Assembly: GCA_028753945.1 (NCBI GenBank)
Contig: JAPNXP010000015.1
Span: 2,728,001 to 2,792,000 of the forward strand
Origin: Hexactinellida sp. DTS-2022
Taxonomy: Eukaryota; Porifera; Hexactinellida
Reading direction: 5' to 3'
DNA: 64,000 nucleotides
Position 1 is the stretch's first letter. Each line of letters starts with the position of its first letter. Position numbers and translations under genes: made by a program. This document shows, piece after piece, positions 35,531-45,707 of this stretch. A model generated the notes under the pieces. That model made no database searches. It worked only from the letters and a program-made list of their open reading frames with translations, and was not told the DNA's origin.

Positions 35531-38500
35531 CATAGCCTACAGTCTATATATGGCCTGACAGTAGATATACCAGGGATGCACAAGAAGATGGGAAATTTAA
35601 TTTTTTAATGTTTTCTATATTGAACCACTAAGTTCTTTATACGTCTCTAAGTCGTAAACATAACTCAGCCCTCCTAGCCCGTGATTAGTATTAGCTGTAA
35701 TGAGAAGGGTGATTGGATTTCATAACTTAATAGTAATAATAAACACAAACAGTACAATTTCTAATATTAATATACAGTGAATACTACACAAATATTTGCT
35801 TTCTTTCCTCTCTCCTCTTTCTCTCTCTGGCTCTAGTAGTGACAAACGACACACTTAGCTACATAATAGAAATAAGAATAAACAGAGTAATACAAATCAT
35901 GGTAAATACAAATAAGTAAACAATAATTAAGAGAATTTCTTTAATTTACGCTTTTCTATACTTTTTGAAAGAACCAGTGAGTTATAATTCTTAACTTTTA
36001 TTGCAATAAAGCAATTCGCTGCGGAAAAGACTAGCTTCGATAAGATGTTCCAATTAAACACACCACAGCTAATACAAGTAGACTTCCAAATACTTGGATC
36101 ACAATTATCACTATCTTTCAAATACAACAACGCGAGTTCAAATATTATTTTTCTAGAAGGTCCACTTACAAGCTTCGCCAACAGTTCTTTATTGTTTTCG
36201 ATGGCACTAAAGTATTCCATAAAACAAGAATGGATTTCAAAACTGGCTCAGATGGATATTTAAGTCCGCCACGGTCCGTTAGCTGCAGAAGTTAAACTGA
36301 GAGTCCAAGTATAAATCAAGCAGAAATTATTTATCAAGTGTTAGCATATGTAGACAGACATGACACGGTTTTGTTCGTTCAGGTACTGATGGACAGAATA
36401 GCCTGCAATAAAGGCTCATGATTGAATCAACTGTGAACCACAATCAATTGTTGATAGGTCATGAATCTCATCAAGAAATGGCGGACAAGAAAATGACTTG
36501 ACAAATGACTGAATAGATTGAAAGGAAGTGTCTTGTTGGTCAGTAAATATGTTTCATTATGCTAGAAAGTTCAAGTCGATGCTCGGTTCAAGGATTTGAA
36601 GATAGGAGATGTGATAATTAGAAGCTTCGCGACAGAACCGAAGGGCTTGTATATATATATATACACACATACACACATACAGGTTTGTGTTTTAATAGTA
36701 TAGATAGACCGAAATGGTGTTCCAAGGGATCCGTCTAGAAAGGAGGACAACACATATGTAAAGCCACAAGTTTGAGTCAAATGGTTGGTAATTTGTGGTA
36801 ATGCAATACAAGCATGTCTAAAACTGGTGTATGTTTGTATACTCAGTTTGACAATTTTTTCTGGTAAAGTTTGCCAAGCATCTTACCAAAAACTACACAA
36901 GTCAAAAATAGAAATCGCTCGTCATTAAAAGTCAAAGGTCTCGAGAAATTATCGTTCAAACGTATTCCTTTAAATTGTGTTAATGTTGAATAAATTCCAA
37001 ACAGTAAGAAGGGTATCAACAAACTCCGGAGTATTCTTTCTATATTCTGGATAGTTAGCGCAGATATTGTTAATTCGTTAACGACTTTCAAAACCAGTTT
37101 TACATTTTGACGCTCTATGCTAGACGGGAAACATTGCTCCATAGTCAAATGAGGAGCTAACTAGGCTAAACTTGTTCTTTCTGAATTATATAATTGACAT
37201 ACATCTTCAAAGGATGCACAACCGAACTTAAGGGGATAATCACAATAAGAACTAGAGTTGTATTTTAAAGCAAGTTCCTGCAAAACAGATTCAATTTCTC
37301 GGATTTCACTAATTGCAGCAATGGGAACGGATATACTCTGTCCATTAAAATAGGATGAGGTGGATAAATAAGCATTGATTTCAAGGTACAAATTTACGGA
37401 GATATTTTTTCAGCCCGAGAACAAACGTTATGTTACTCTCAATACGGAACCACACCAACCAACTAATAGGTAAAGAAATCAAGGTTAACTTATCTTTCAA
37501 GTCCTGTAGAGAGTTGACCACAAACTTCTCTTTCTCTTGACTCTCGGATCTCAAGCTGAGTTATAGTGTTTTGTTCATCAAGGCTTCCTATTTTGCATCG
37601 TATGACAAGCGATTCCGTTTGTTAGGTTTGGATGAGTAATAAGCCGGGCAGTAAACTTGGTACAGCGCCTTCCTTCAGCTTTGGCTTCGCCCGCGGTACT
37701 TCAGTAAAAGTACCATCTCCTGCTGGGACTTTGAAAGTGTAGTCTATGTTTTCTTTCTGAAATGTTTGATACATACATAGACCACCTTCAGGTCACTGAT
37801 ATTCTCGCGACGAAGAGCGCATGTCCAGGCATGATTCAGGGTTGGTGGATTTTGAGGCATCTTGAACACAGGAACATGGTCATCCGGGTTGTAGTTGCTC
37901 TTGTATCCGGGGACAGAACACGAGTTAGGCATGAATAGAGCTAATATTAATAAAATACCAAAGCGAAATTAAAAGGATGAGATTGTACGTCAATAGAAGA
38001 GTTTGGAATAAAATCTGATCAATAGTTGTACTGTATATTTCAAGAATACAGTACATAATAGATATAGTGATAATGGATATAGTGATATATTGGACATAGT
38101 GATAATTTATCAGCTTTAGGTGCGTCCCCGAGCAAATCCCGTACAAATTTTATTGGTTATAGTGATATCATTTTTGGATATAGTGATAATTTGTGTACAG
38201 ATTACACAAGAATATTGGATTTTTGACCTTCCTTGGACCCCATAATTTCATATTTTACAGTATAAATATCGTTACCACTTGAATTTGATAAGGAATTTGA
38301 TTATTCTTTTCAGAATATAAGTATTGACAATGTATACAGTCATATATAGATGAGGTAATACAGTGGATATAGTGATATATTGGATATAGTAATAATTTGG
38401 CCACAAATAAGATGTCCCCAACATTATCACTATATCCAATATGTACTGTATTTCTAATTAATGTGGTTGATTATGATTATTATTTTTGAAATTAAATATT

Positions 38501-38586
38501 GTGGTTGGATAAATATTACCATCTTCTCCTTCATCCTTGTCCATATTTTATAGGTTACTGTCAGGCCATATATAGAGTAGGCTATG
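35531..38586 (-). mobile_element. P-like transposon, element P4, nested in P3
   Basis: The inverted ends share CATAGCCTAC and CTATATATGGCCTGACAGTA (one 3-base indel) at 35531-~35571 and ~38548-38586. GTTTTAC lies immediately outside both (35524-35530, 38587-38593), a 7-bp duplication. It contains a minus-strand transposase missing its catalytic part (35927-37932). It interrupts the 5' side of the P3 gene. Confidence 0.9.
35927..37932 (-). pseudogene. P-type THAP transposase of P4 with internal deletion
   Basis: The THAP domain is at 37932-37744: MPNSCSVPGYKSNY, where the second zinc Cys is replaced by Tyr, and VVYVCIKHF supplies the CxxH pair. A spacer follows with VPIAAISEIREIESVLQEL (37391-37161). 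At about 37150 the text jumps to SSIERQNVKLVLKV (37148-36843), which in P1 lies after the whole RNase H-like fold, so roughly 300 residues are deleted. The C-terminal end KLVSGPSRKIIFELALL is at 36220-35927. It cannot encode an active enzyme. Confidence 0.83.
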
Positions 38587-38734
38587 GTTTTACGTACAAA
38601 TCGACACTAACGTCAATGCATTCTTTTACTTGGGCAATCCCAGATTGAATATCAACGCGATATATCGTGAATCGTGAAGTTAGTTTCAGTTAGAGAGTGC
38701 ATGAAATATTTGAATTCGTCCAATATTTAAAGGG

Positions 38735-39275
38735 TCCTAATTATCGGTCTAACAAATTTAGTTAAAAGTCTAACAAAATTCGTTATACCTCTAACAAAAG
38801 TTGTGAAATGTCTAACAGATTTACCATCACCAAAATTACTAGAAAGTTTATCAAAATCAATGAGGGCTCTAACAAAATTAGTGAAAAGTCTAACAAATTT
38901 AATGAAAAGTCTAACAAAATTAGTGAAAAGTCTAACAAAAATTAATGGAAAGTCTAACAAATTAATGAAAAGTACAAAATTACTGATACAGCTAACAGCT
39001 CTAATTAACCTAATCCTACAATTAATGAAAAGTATTTTCAGTAATTTTGTCAGACTTTTCAGTAATTTTGTTAGACTTTTCAATGATTCTGTTAAACTTT
39101 TCAATAATTCTGTTAGACTTTTCAGTAATTTTATTAGACTTTTCAGTGATTTTGTTAGACTTTTTAGTAATTTGGTAAATGGAAAATCTGTTAGACATTT
39201 CACAAATTTTGTTAGAGGTATAACGAATTTTGGTAGACTTTTAATCAAATTTGTTAGATGGATAATTATAACCGA
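38735..39275. repeat. Palindromic array of an ~18-21-bp TCTAACAAA repeat
   Basis: The left half (38735 to about 38990) is a run of units like AAAAGTCTAACAAAATTAGTG in direct order. The right half (about 39030-39275) is the same unit inverted, for example TTTTGTTAGACTTTTCAG. Outermost units, including TCTAACAGATTTACC and its inverse, match in order, so the whole block is one long hairpin of about 250-bp arms. Open frames on both strands across it are only the repeat translated, not genes. It lies in P3 just outside P4. Confidence 0.9.
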
Positions 39276-39780
39276 TATTATTTAAATAATATTATAAAAA
39301 TAGATATTTATAAAGTATGATAGGGAAATGTCAGAATTAATAGGTTATGGATAAAGGAAAGCTTGCAGTGTTTGAATTCCAACAGGTTGAAAGGAAAATC
39401 ATAGTATGAGTTTGAAAATATGTCCAAAAATTATAGACACGACATACGATGTATCCTGAATCACGAAAATTGATATTATGGTTGTTTTTAAAAGTGACCT
39501 ATTTTTATACAATTGTCGGGTACTTGCCCATCTGTGTATTAAGTAGTTATATGGGTCAACCAAATATTGGATATTATTCTAATAAGAAGTGTAGTAATAA
39601 AAGTGTATGTGTAGTAATGTGAGTAAAGTCTAACAAACCCCACATCTCTCAGCTGTGAATAGGTCTGTAGTTTGGTCAGGGCTTTGTTCAACTTGTGCTG
39701 CGTCTGTCTCGGAAGCAGATGCTATAATGATGAAGTAGGTTTGATCTAGCTCTTCCTCAATCATTTCCATAAGACAACTA

Positions 39781-39967
39781 CAGTAAAACCTCCAAAAGTG
39801 AACACTTCCAAGAAATGAACACCTCTAAAATATGAACACTTTTTCTCAGGCCTAAATTTTCGCATTGATTTAGACACACATTATGATAAATCATGAAAAG
39901 TGAACACCTCTCAAAAGTGAACGTTTTTGCTGGTCCCCAGGGTGTTCACTTTCTAAAGGTTTTACTG
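39781..39967. mobile_element. Pogo-like MITE
   Basis: CAGTAAAACCTCCAAAAGTG and CTTTCTAAAGGTTTTACTG are inverted and flanked by TA on both sides. Internal words AGTGAACACCTC recur several times. 187 bp, non-coding. Confidence 0.88.
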
Positions 39968-39969
39968 TA

Positions 39970-40450
39970 GTATATGCAATTGCTGTAGTTTGGCTCATTC
40001 GGTACTTACAGAGAAAACCTGAGTATATGCTCTTTTCACTTCTAGGAAAACCTTTTCACCATCATAACCATTCCTAGACTGGAATTGGGATATTTTCTTG
40101 TGGGAATTCCTATTGTAATTTGTGGGGATTCTGTCGGGATAGTATTAAATTAAATTAAATATTACAGAACTTATAGCTATAGCACAGTGAAGTATTATAC
40201 TGCTCATATTCATTGATGTACCTCTAGTCTCACTAATCAGGAGGTTCTAGTAACTAGTAGCTCTGTAAGAATTTTTGGGTATTCTGTGGCATGAAGATTA
40301 AAATTTTCTTTTCCACAACAACCATGGGTTGAGTCCCTAAATACGTGTATTAACCACGCACAAAAATTGAATTTTTAATCAACAAAATTCTTCCTCCTCT
40401 CTAAATTTGTAAGTTAGTCTCTAGGTTGAGTAGGTTCATCTTGAATATTA
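39970..40450. other. OGDH intron 5 stretch
   Basis: AT-rich non-coding sequence. Nothing recognised. Confidence 0.5.
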
Positions 40451-40454
40451 ATTA

Positions 40455-40700
40455 ATGAAATTTGTTAACAACTCAACAAATATTCATATTTAATTTGTAA
40501 ATTCGTAATCAGCATACGTGTTTACCTATAATTCCCGTTGCAAGCTACCCCTACCGTAGTACCGTTGCTTCATTTTTGCCTCTTTGTAAACAGCAAATGA
40601 CAACAACAATAAATGCTATTCATATTAGAAATTTGTAACCACGAAAGACATGTTTTCAGCATAATTATTACTTATACCCGTTGGAAGCTACCCTCTAGGA
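40455..40700 (-). repeat. Two diverged inverted monomers related to the 141-bp satellite
   Basis: CAGCATACGTGTTTACCTAT with CCCGTTGCAAGCTAC, then GACAACAACAATAAATGC and TTATACCCGTTGGAAGCTAC, match the inverted unit of the 61.2-62.5-kb array in order. Divergence is high. Confidence 0.6.
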
Positions 40701-40990
40701 GTAAATATTGGAGAAATTAATTAAATCATTTTTCAAACTTTTGACGAAGAGTAGGAAATTTCATGCGGAAATCTCAACTTGTTTTCGGGGGAAATAGTCA
40801 TATTTTACTATTAATATACAAGCAGTGGCGCTGCGGCGCCAAGATTTCCGCAATAGAGGCTCTGCGGGTGGCAGGGGCATTCAGGAGGCACAATTTATAT
40901 TTTCTAATTAACTGTCATCACTAACACATTTCATGTTTACCTACCGTAATACATTTTTAAGAGTCATACGTAGCTATGACTGTAGAACTA

Positions 40991-41229
40991 CCGTATTTCT
41001 CCGAATAAGCGCCCGGCGCTTATTGTTTTCGTGGGCCAATATTATCCTGAAATTTTGGGGAAAAACCAGAATATAATATTTAGGTCGTTCCTAATTGTTT
41101 CCACCAACAGTATACCTACAGAAGTTGCCAAAATCAATGGAATCACATTACAGTAATCAACTAATGTGTATAAAGTTTGTCAAGCCAATGTCATTTTTAT
41201 TGCCCCGGCGCTTATTCGGGGAAATACGG
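40991..41229. mobile_element. MITE with CCGTATTTCTCCGAATAAGC ends
   Basis: CCGTATTTCTCCGAATAAGC and GCTTATTCGGGGAAATACGG are inverted with TA on both sides. The subterminal GCGCCCGGCGCTTATT is also mirrored. It fits Tc1/pogo-type MITEs and lies about 290 bp before the OGDH last exon. Confidence 0.85.
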
Positions 41230-41519
41230 TAAGTATTCTACGATTTGATAACTCGGTAAATTGGTCAACGTCTTCCATGTCTAACTTGGAAGTTTTTTGT
41301 AAAGTTTCAAGTTGTATTTCCACTCCTCGTCATGTTATAACGTCGTTATCATATTTCTACGTGTATTAACACTTTCTAGATTCAATTTTCCATTTAAGAT
41401 TTCACATCCTCATTTTGAAATTTCATACTTTGTTTAATAATTTCTGATTTTGAATTACAAACTTCAGAATTTCTAATACGTATATTCCTTAAATTGATTA
41501 ATTTATTCTATTCCTCTAG

Positions 41520-41616
41520 GTATGTTGGAAGAAACGCTTCCTCTTCAACTGCCACTGGAAATAAGTATATAAACCTGGAAGAACAAGCCATGCTCGTTGA
41601 AAAGGCTTTTGAATGA
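41520..41616 (+). CDS. OGDH: OGDH terminal exon f
   Basis: This is a 97-base last exon with acceptor ctctag ending at 41519. One base completes the split Lys codon. The reading then gives YVGRNASSSTATGNK and a short helical tail ending in AFE before TGA at 41614-41616. Animal OGDH ends in the same way (Y-x-GR, then a Ser/Ala-rich x-ATGNK block, then about 15 residues). The exon is too short to be noticed by length and was found by searching for the expected phase and the GR...ATG block. It shows that the gene reaches its natural end across an 18.4-kb intron. Confidence 0.93.
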
Positions 41617-41950
41617 TTATCTATTTGATATATTGAGATTACTAATGATTTCATTATATTTGTATTGGCATCATATCGCTTTTTTGATACTAAAATTTCA
41701 TGTCGAATCATGATGTTATCGAGGTTGACTAAATAGTGGAATCTGGTGGAATCCAGTGGATTCCAGTGCTATCTAGTGGATATATAGATTGGTGAAATTT
41801 TATTGAATTGTTGACTACTTTATCATCAAGCTAAGTATATTTACATACTATGTTGATTTAAAATAAATCATTTGATATTGTTAACGACGATTATATGATG
41901 ATAACTCTTAATAAATATAGTATTTAGTGATATAATATATACTAGAGCTT
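41617..41950. other. OGDH 3' untranslated region and downstream
   Basis: It holds the candidate polyadenylation signal and a short GGAATC(C/T)AGTGGA-type repeat at 41738-41783. Nothing else. Confidence 0.5.
41862..41867 (+). promoter_or_regulatory. Candidate OGDH polyadenylation signal
   Basis: An AATAAA hexamer lies 245 bp past the OGDH stop codon, in an AT-rich 3' region with no other gene signal. It is the first canonical hexamer I noted after the stop. AATAAA is common in AT-rich DNA, so this is an inference. Confidence 0.45.
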
Positions 41951-42845
41951 GTTAGATCGCTTCGCGGTAGAACACAACCACGCAACAACTTCTTTGATGT
42001 TGGCTGATTTCATTCTCCTAAAGTTAGTTATCGCGTAAATAGGCAGAAAATAGTCAAATTGTAACTATTGTGTCATCACTCGAATCTATACTATTAGGGT
42101 AATACACAAACCTGTATATAGTATATTTGTTTGTTGTTCCGAGTTGATTGATTGAAGAAACTGAAGTGTTTCCAAATCTTATTTTTGGCATACAGGGGTA
42201 ACTTTTGGCACCCGACAACAAGTTTAGGTTTCAACTCGAAAATTTTCATACCTCCAAGCAGTGGCGGAGCCAGGGGGGGCCAAGGGGGCCATGCCCCCCC
42301 CCCCCTATTTGGAGGCTGGCCCGGGGTGGCCCCCCCTGGAAAATCCCCTGCCCCCCCCCAGAGCTCCCCTATCTGAAATCCTGGCGCCGCCTCTGCCTCC
42401 AAGTTATGACGTCAGTCACATTTTGAGAAGCTTGAATTTTCACTTAATTGCCAGATAAAAATCTGAAAATTTAATAGAGCTTGTACATTAATCATAGGGA
42501 CATATTTGTCACACCATATTATCAATATGCTTACTCATTACCGCATGATGACGTTAACATTACTATTTCACATTGTTTATTTGACTATTTTAGGCCAATT
42601 TACGCTTTATACTCAATGTTCGAAGTTTATAAACCACGCACCAACCGCAAGCGGTTGATGTGTGGTTGTGTTATGATGCGTAGCGACCTAGCAAGCGAAG
42701 CGCGCTAGTATGTTTTAGCTAACATGACTTCATCATTAAATGTACATGTTCTATTAAATTTCAGGTTTTATCTCGTAGAGGCTGCGAATTAGGTGCGATT
42801 TGGTGAATTTGATTAGAAACTTCAACCTGTTGTCGGAGTCCAATA
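41950..42845. mobile_element. Diverged member of the 6650-7739 fold-back family
   Basis: Shared landmarks are GGCATACAGGGGTAACTTTT, a TTATGACGTCA word, the AACCGCAAGCGGTT palindrome and AGCGAAGCGCGCTAGTA. A mirrored GCGTAAATAGGC stretch at about 42031 pairs with 42585-42610. It is interrupted by a hAT MITE at 42259-42395. Confidence 0.7.
42259..42395. mobile_element. Short hAT-type MITE
   Basis: 137 bp with ends CAGTGGCGGAGCCAGG and CCTGGCGCCGCCTCTG and an exact 8-bp duplication CCTCCAAG (42251-42258, 42396-42403). The interior has long C and G runs. Same size class as 23583-23719 but a different interior. Confidence 0.92.
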
Positions 42846-42929
42846 ATTACTAATTATGCTCATGTTTTCTTTTACTTTCAATCCAGGTGCTGAACTTTTA
42901 CATCACAAATTTCCAATTGGAAGGAAATA

Positions 42930-43244
42930 CACTCAAACCTCCTTTATTTGGGTACTGTAGTCCGGATGGTGCCTGTAACTGAGAATTTTCCTGTCTCAGA
43001 AATGTAGTGGCTTTACATGTGCAATTCCAAATTATATAATCCATATTTACAGATTCATTCAAAAATCAAAACTGATGTTTTTAACGGGTTGTGGATAATA
43101 TAAGAGATGTGTTTGTTATAATTTTTAGTAATTAAACTCATTATTAGTTAAATGAATACAAGTTTTCCTAGGCTTTAAACAAGTAATGGTGCCCGGTTGA
43201 GGGAGGTGCCTTTATCTGAGGTCCGGATCTCGGAGGTTTGAGTG
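42930..43244. mobile_element. Pogo-like MITE
   Basis: CACTCAAACCTCC and GGAGGTTTGAGTG are inverted and flanked by TA. Subterminal GTCCGGAT words are present in both halves. 315 bp, non-coding. Confidence 0.88.
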
Positions 43245-44328
43245 TACTAGTTTACCTTTGAAACAATGTTAAATGATTGAAAATCAACTTACTATGATAA
43301 ATCAATTTTTTTAATACACCAGATTTCACCATTCAGTCGATTTCACTAAAATTTAGTAGTTCCTCTAGATTCCACAATTCAGTCAACACCATATTATGTT
43401 TGGATTACACTTATATGTTAATCTTAACTGTATATTAAATCACAATGATTTTTTGTTTTTTGTTTTTTTGTTCAGAATTGATTGAGGAACTGGTAAGAGA
43501 TACATACTTGAAATTTTGCATGGGGATATGGAATACTGTATCTAGAAACAAGTTCTAATATCTAAGAAAAATATTCACATCTTTCCTCCCTAAAGGTGAC
43601 AAACCTTTAGCCTATTAAATTCGAGTGTTTTCCAGTATGGATTAGCAGCTAGCATTCAATTCGTATAAAAGGATTTTAGTGCCTCTATCAATTGTTAAAT
43701 GTGCGTTGTAGAATGCCTATCTGAAGACTGTGATTTAATTGGTCGAGAGGAAGTTCATTTATCCAATCAGTTATTGTGTTCTGTCTGTCTGTCATACATT
43801 TCTGACATTCTATTGTGTCTATTTTATATCCAATTATTACCCAATCAATTCAATAACTTCTCCACAGCCCAAAGTTAGGGTTCCACAGAGTTGTACAATT
43901 CCTTAGTGATATTTAATTTCCTATTTGGAGTTAGTTTATTAATATACACCATGTTAATCAAAGTGGGCCGTAGAGCCCCCGGGGGCGCTGAAAGGTTGTT
44001 GGGGGGCGCTATGGGGTTTTAGAACGCGAAACTGAAATACAACCTCGCGTAAAAACAGCGATACATATTCCTAAATATTAATTAGTAATGGGTGCTAACA
44101 AAAACTTTAAGGATCAAAAAGCCATTAACAGTGGTAATTACTATTGCATTGGTGATTATTAACAAAAGCCAGTCCTTTAAAAATGAATGATCAATACAAT
44201 TTTACACTGTCACTGGCTTTCCTAATGAATATAGCTGAATCCTTTCTTTCAATCAGATATTAACTTTACAACAGTTAGTGATCTCTTTAATTTAAATATA
44301 AAACAAATATAAACCGAATAGAATTGAT
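43245..44328. other. Intergenic stretch
   Basis: No gene seen. A short GC-rich patch with GGGGGCGCT words at 43975-44020 may be the end of an old hAT MITE. The rest is AT-rich and featureless. Confidence 0.5.
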
Positions 44329-44392
44329 CATAGCATTCTATACATAAGGCAATCGCACTCACTCAAATTTCTGGACCAGGGATTGGTTAGTA
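44329..44392 (+). mobile_element. Lone terminal repeat of the P1 family
   Basis: CATAGCATTCTATACATAAG and GGACCAGGGATTGGTTAG match the end of P1 with small changes in the middle. I found no partner end downstream or upstream, so this is a solo end or a nearly deleted copy. Confidence 0.85.
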
Positions 44393-44814
44393 TAGTCAAC
44401 TTAATATATGCAATGCAATTATCTTCGAAATAAGTATTCCAGGATGCTTCTACTTATGTAATTGTTTTCTATAAAGGTAGTCATGTACAAGACGCATATT
44501 TTTGAGATAGCACTATGTCGAAATGACGTCACCGTTTTGTCTAATAGACCAGATATGCCAAAACTTTGAACGCATGTAAAATGTTAAATTTCGCTTTTCA
44601 AACAAATTGCTTTGACTAATCCATATAGGAGTCATTTTACATAAAATATCTCAAAATCAAATATGGAATGTTACCACATTCCTATGTTGCCTTGGAAACG
44701 TGATTTGAATGATAGGTCATATCTCGGGAAGGAATATAGTTACAGCTTACTCAATGGATCCAATTGATAGCCCGTCCTCAACTTCCTATTCGATGATAAT
44801 ATATTTTTAGAAAA

Positions 44815-44944
44815 CAAACAATCGAAAAAAATCGAAGCATCCAATCGATAATCCAATCGATAAAAATCGAAGCAATCCAATCGATGAAAATTGCAGCAAT
44901 CGGCAATCGAGAATATTCTCGATTGGATTGGATTGGCAACCCTG
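44815..44944. mobile_element. Right half of a hAT MITE (CCAATCCAATCGA family)
   Basis: Repeated AATCGATAATCCAATCGAT words lead to an end TTGGATTGGCAACCCTG, identical to the end of the complete MITE at 51770-52192. The left end is missing. Confidence 0.75.
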
Positions 44945-44975
44945 GGGCCCACGGATAAATAGACAGCTTAGGGGG

Positions 44976-45120
44976 CAGGGCCGGACTTACCATTAGGCTA
45001 AGTAGGCTATAGCCTTCGGGCCACGACGACACTACAGGACCACTACCGACCAATGTCGATCATGTTCGGGCCACTTGTGTGGTTCAGCCTTCAGGCCACT
45101 CAAGGGTAAATCCTGCCCTG
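44976..45120. mobile_element. Short hAT-type MITE
   Basis: 145 bp with CAGGGCCGGACTTACC and GGTAAATCCTGCCCTG ends. An exact 8-bp duplication TTAGGGGG lies at 44968-44975 and 45121-45128. The inner word TCGGGCCAC is repeated. Confidence 0.9.
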
Positions 45121-45707
45121 TTAGGGGGGCACAGCCCTACTCTGAAACAATAGCATTACTATTTTGTGGGTCACTAGCGGTCACCTAAATATTTCCCATA
45201 TGATTCCGTAATATAATCAATATGTGCTTTTGGAATTTAAGTAATGCTCAAGGGGCTAAGTGTTAAAACCCGTCCTTTTTATTACAAAAATGACAAAAGC
45301 GTGATGTAGAGAGGGGGTATATAATTTTTTCGTCAATTTTTCGAAAGATTTTTATAGGAGCCTAGATTCAGTTTAAGTCTATTGGAGTATGTAATTAAAT
45401 GGGAACTCTGCATTAGGTCGAATACTGATGTTGTCGATAGATCGAATTTACTTTAGCTATGTTGTCGATAGATCGAATTTATTTTAGCGATAGATCGAAA
45501 TTAATTTAGTTATGTTGTCGATAGATCGAAATTAATTTAGCTATGTTGTCGATAGTCGATAGGTGAAATTTAATTTAATGAATGAATAATAAATAAATTA
45601 AAAAAGAACAAGTAAATTAAAAATGATTAAGTAAAGAAACCCTCTAAAATTCTAAATAAATGAAAACCTGAATAAATGAATGATGTGGATGAAATAGTAG
45701 ATATCTC

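Larger units (their letters stand above)
33300..39553 (-). mobile_element. P-like transposon, element P3 (outer of a nested pair)
   Basis: Ends starting CATA then ACTACTTAATACACAGATGG, with CAAGTACCCGACAATTGTAT inside, are inverted at 33300-~33347 and ~39506-39553. GGTCAAC lies directly outside both (33293-33299, 39554-39560), a 7-bp duplication. The element contains a decayed transposase (about 33700-35530), a nested P-like element P4 (35531-38586) and a 0.55-kb palindromic repeat (38735-39275). It lies in OGDH intron 5. Confidence 0.9.

Noticed and set aside
38727-39285. 160- and 173-codon open frames on opposite strands with LTKLVKSL/SLTKLLKS repeats
   Set aside because: They only mirror the palindromic TCTAACAAA array. 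No start context, neighbour or motif supports a protein.
42094-42458. Pro/Gly-rich open frames in several frames
   Set aside because: They are translations of the C/G runs of the hAT MITE at 42259-42395.
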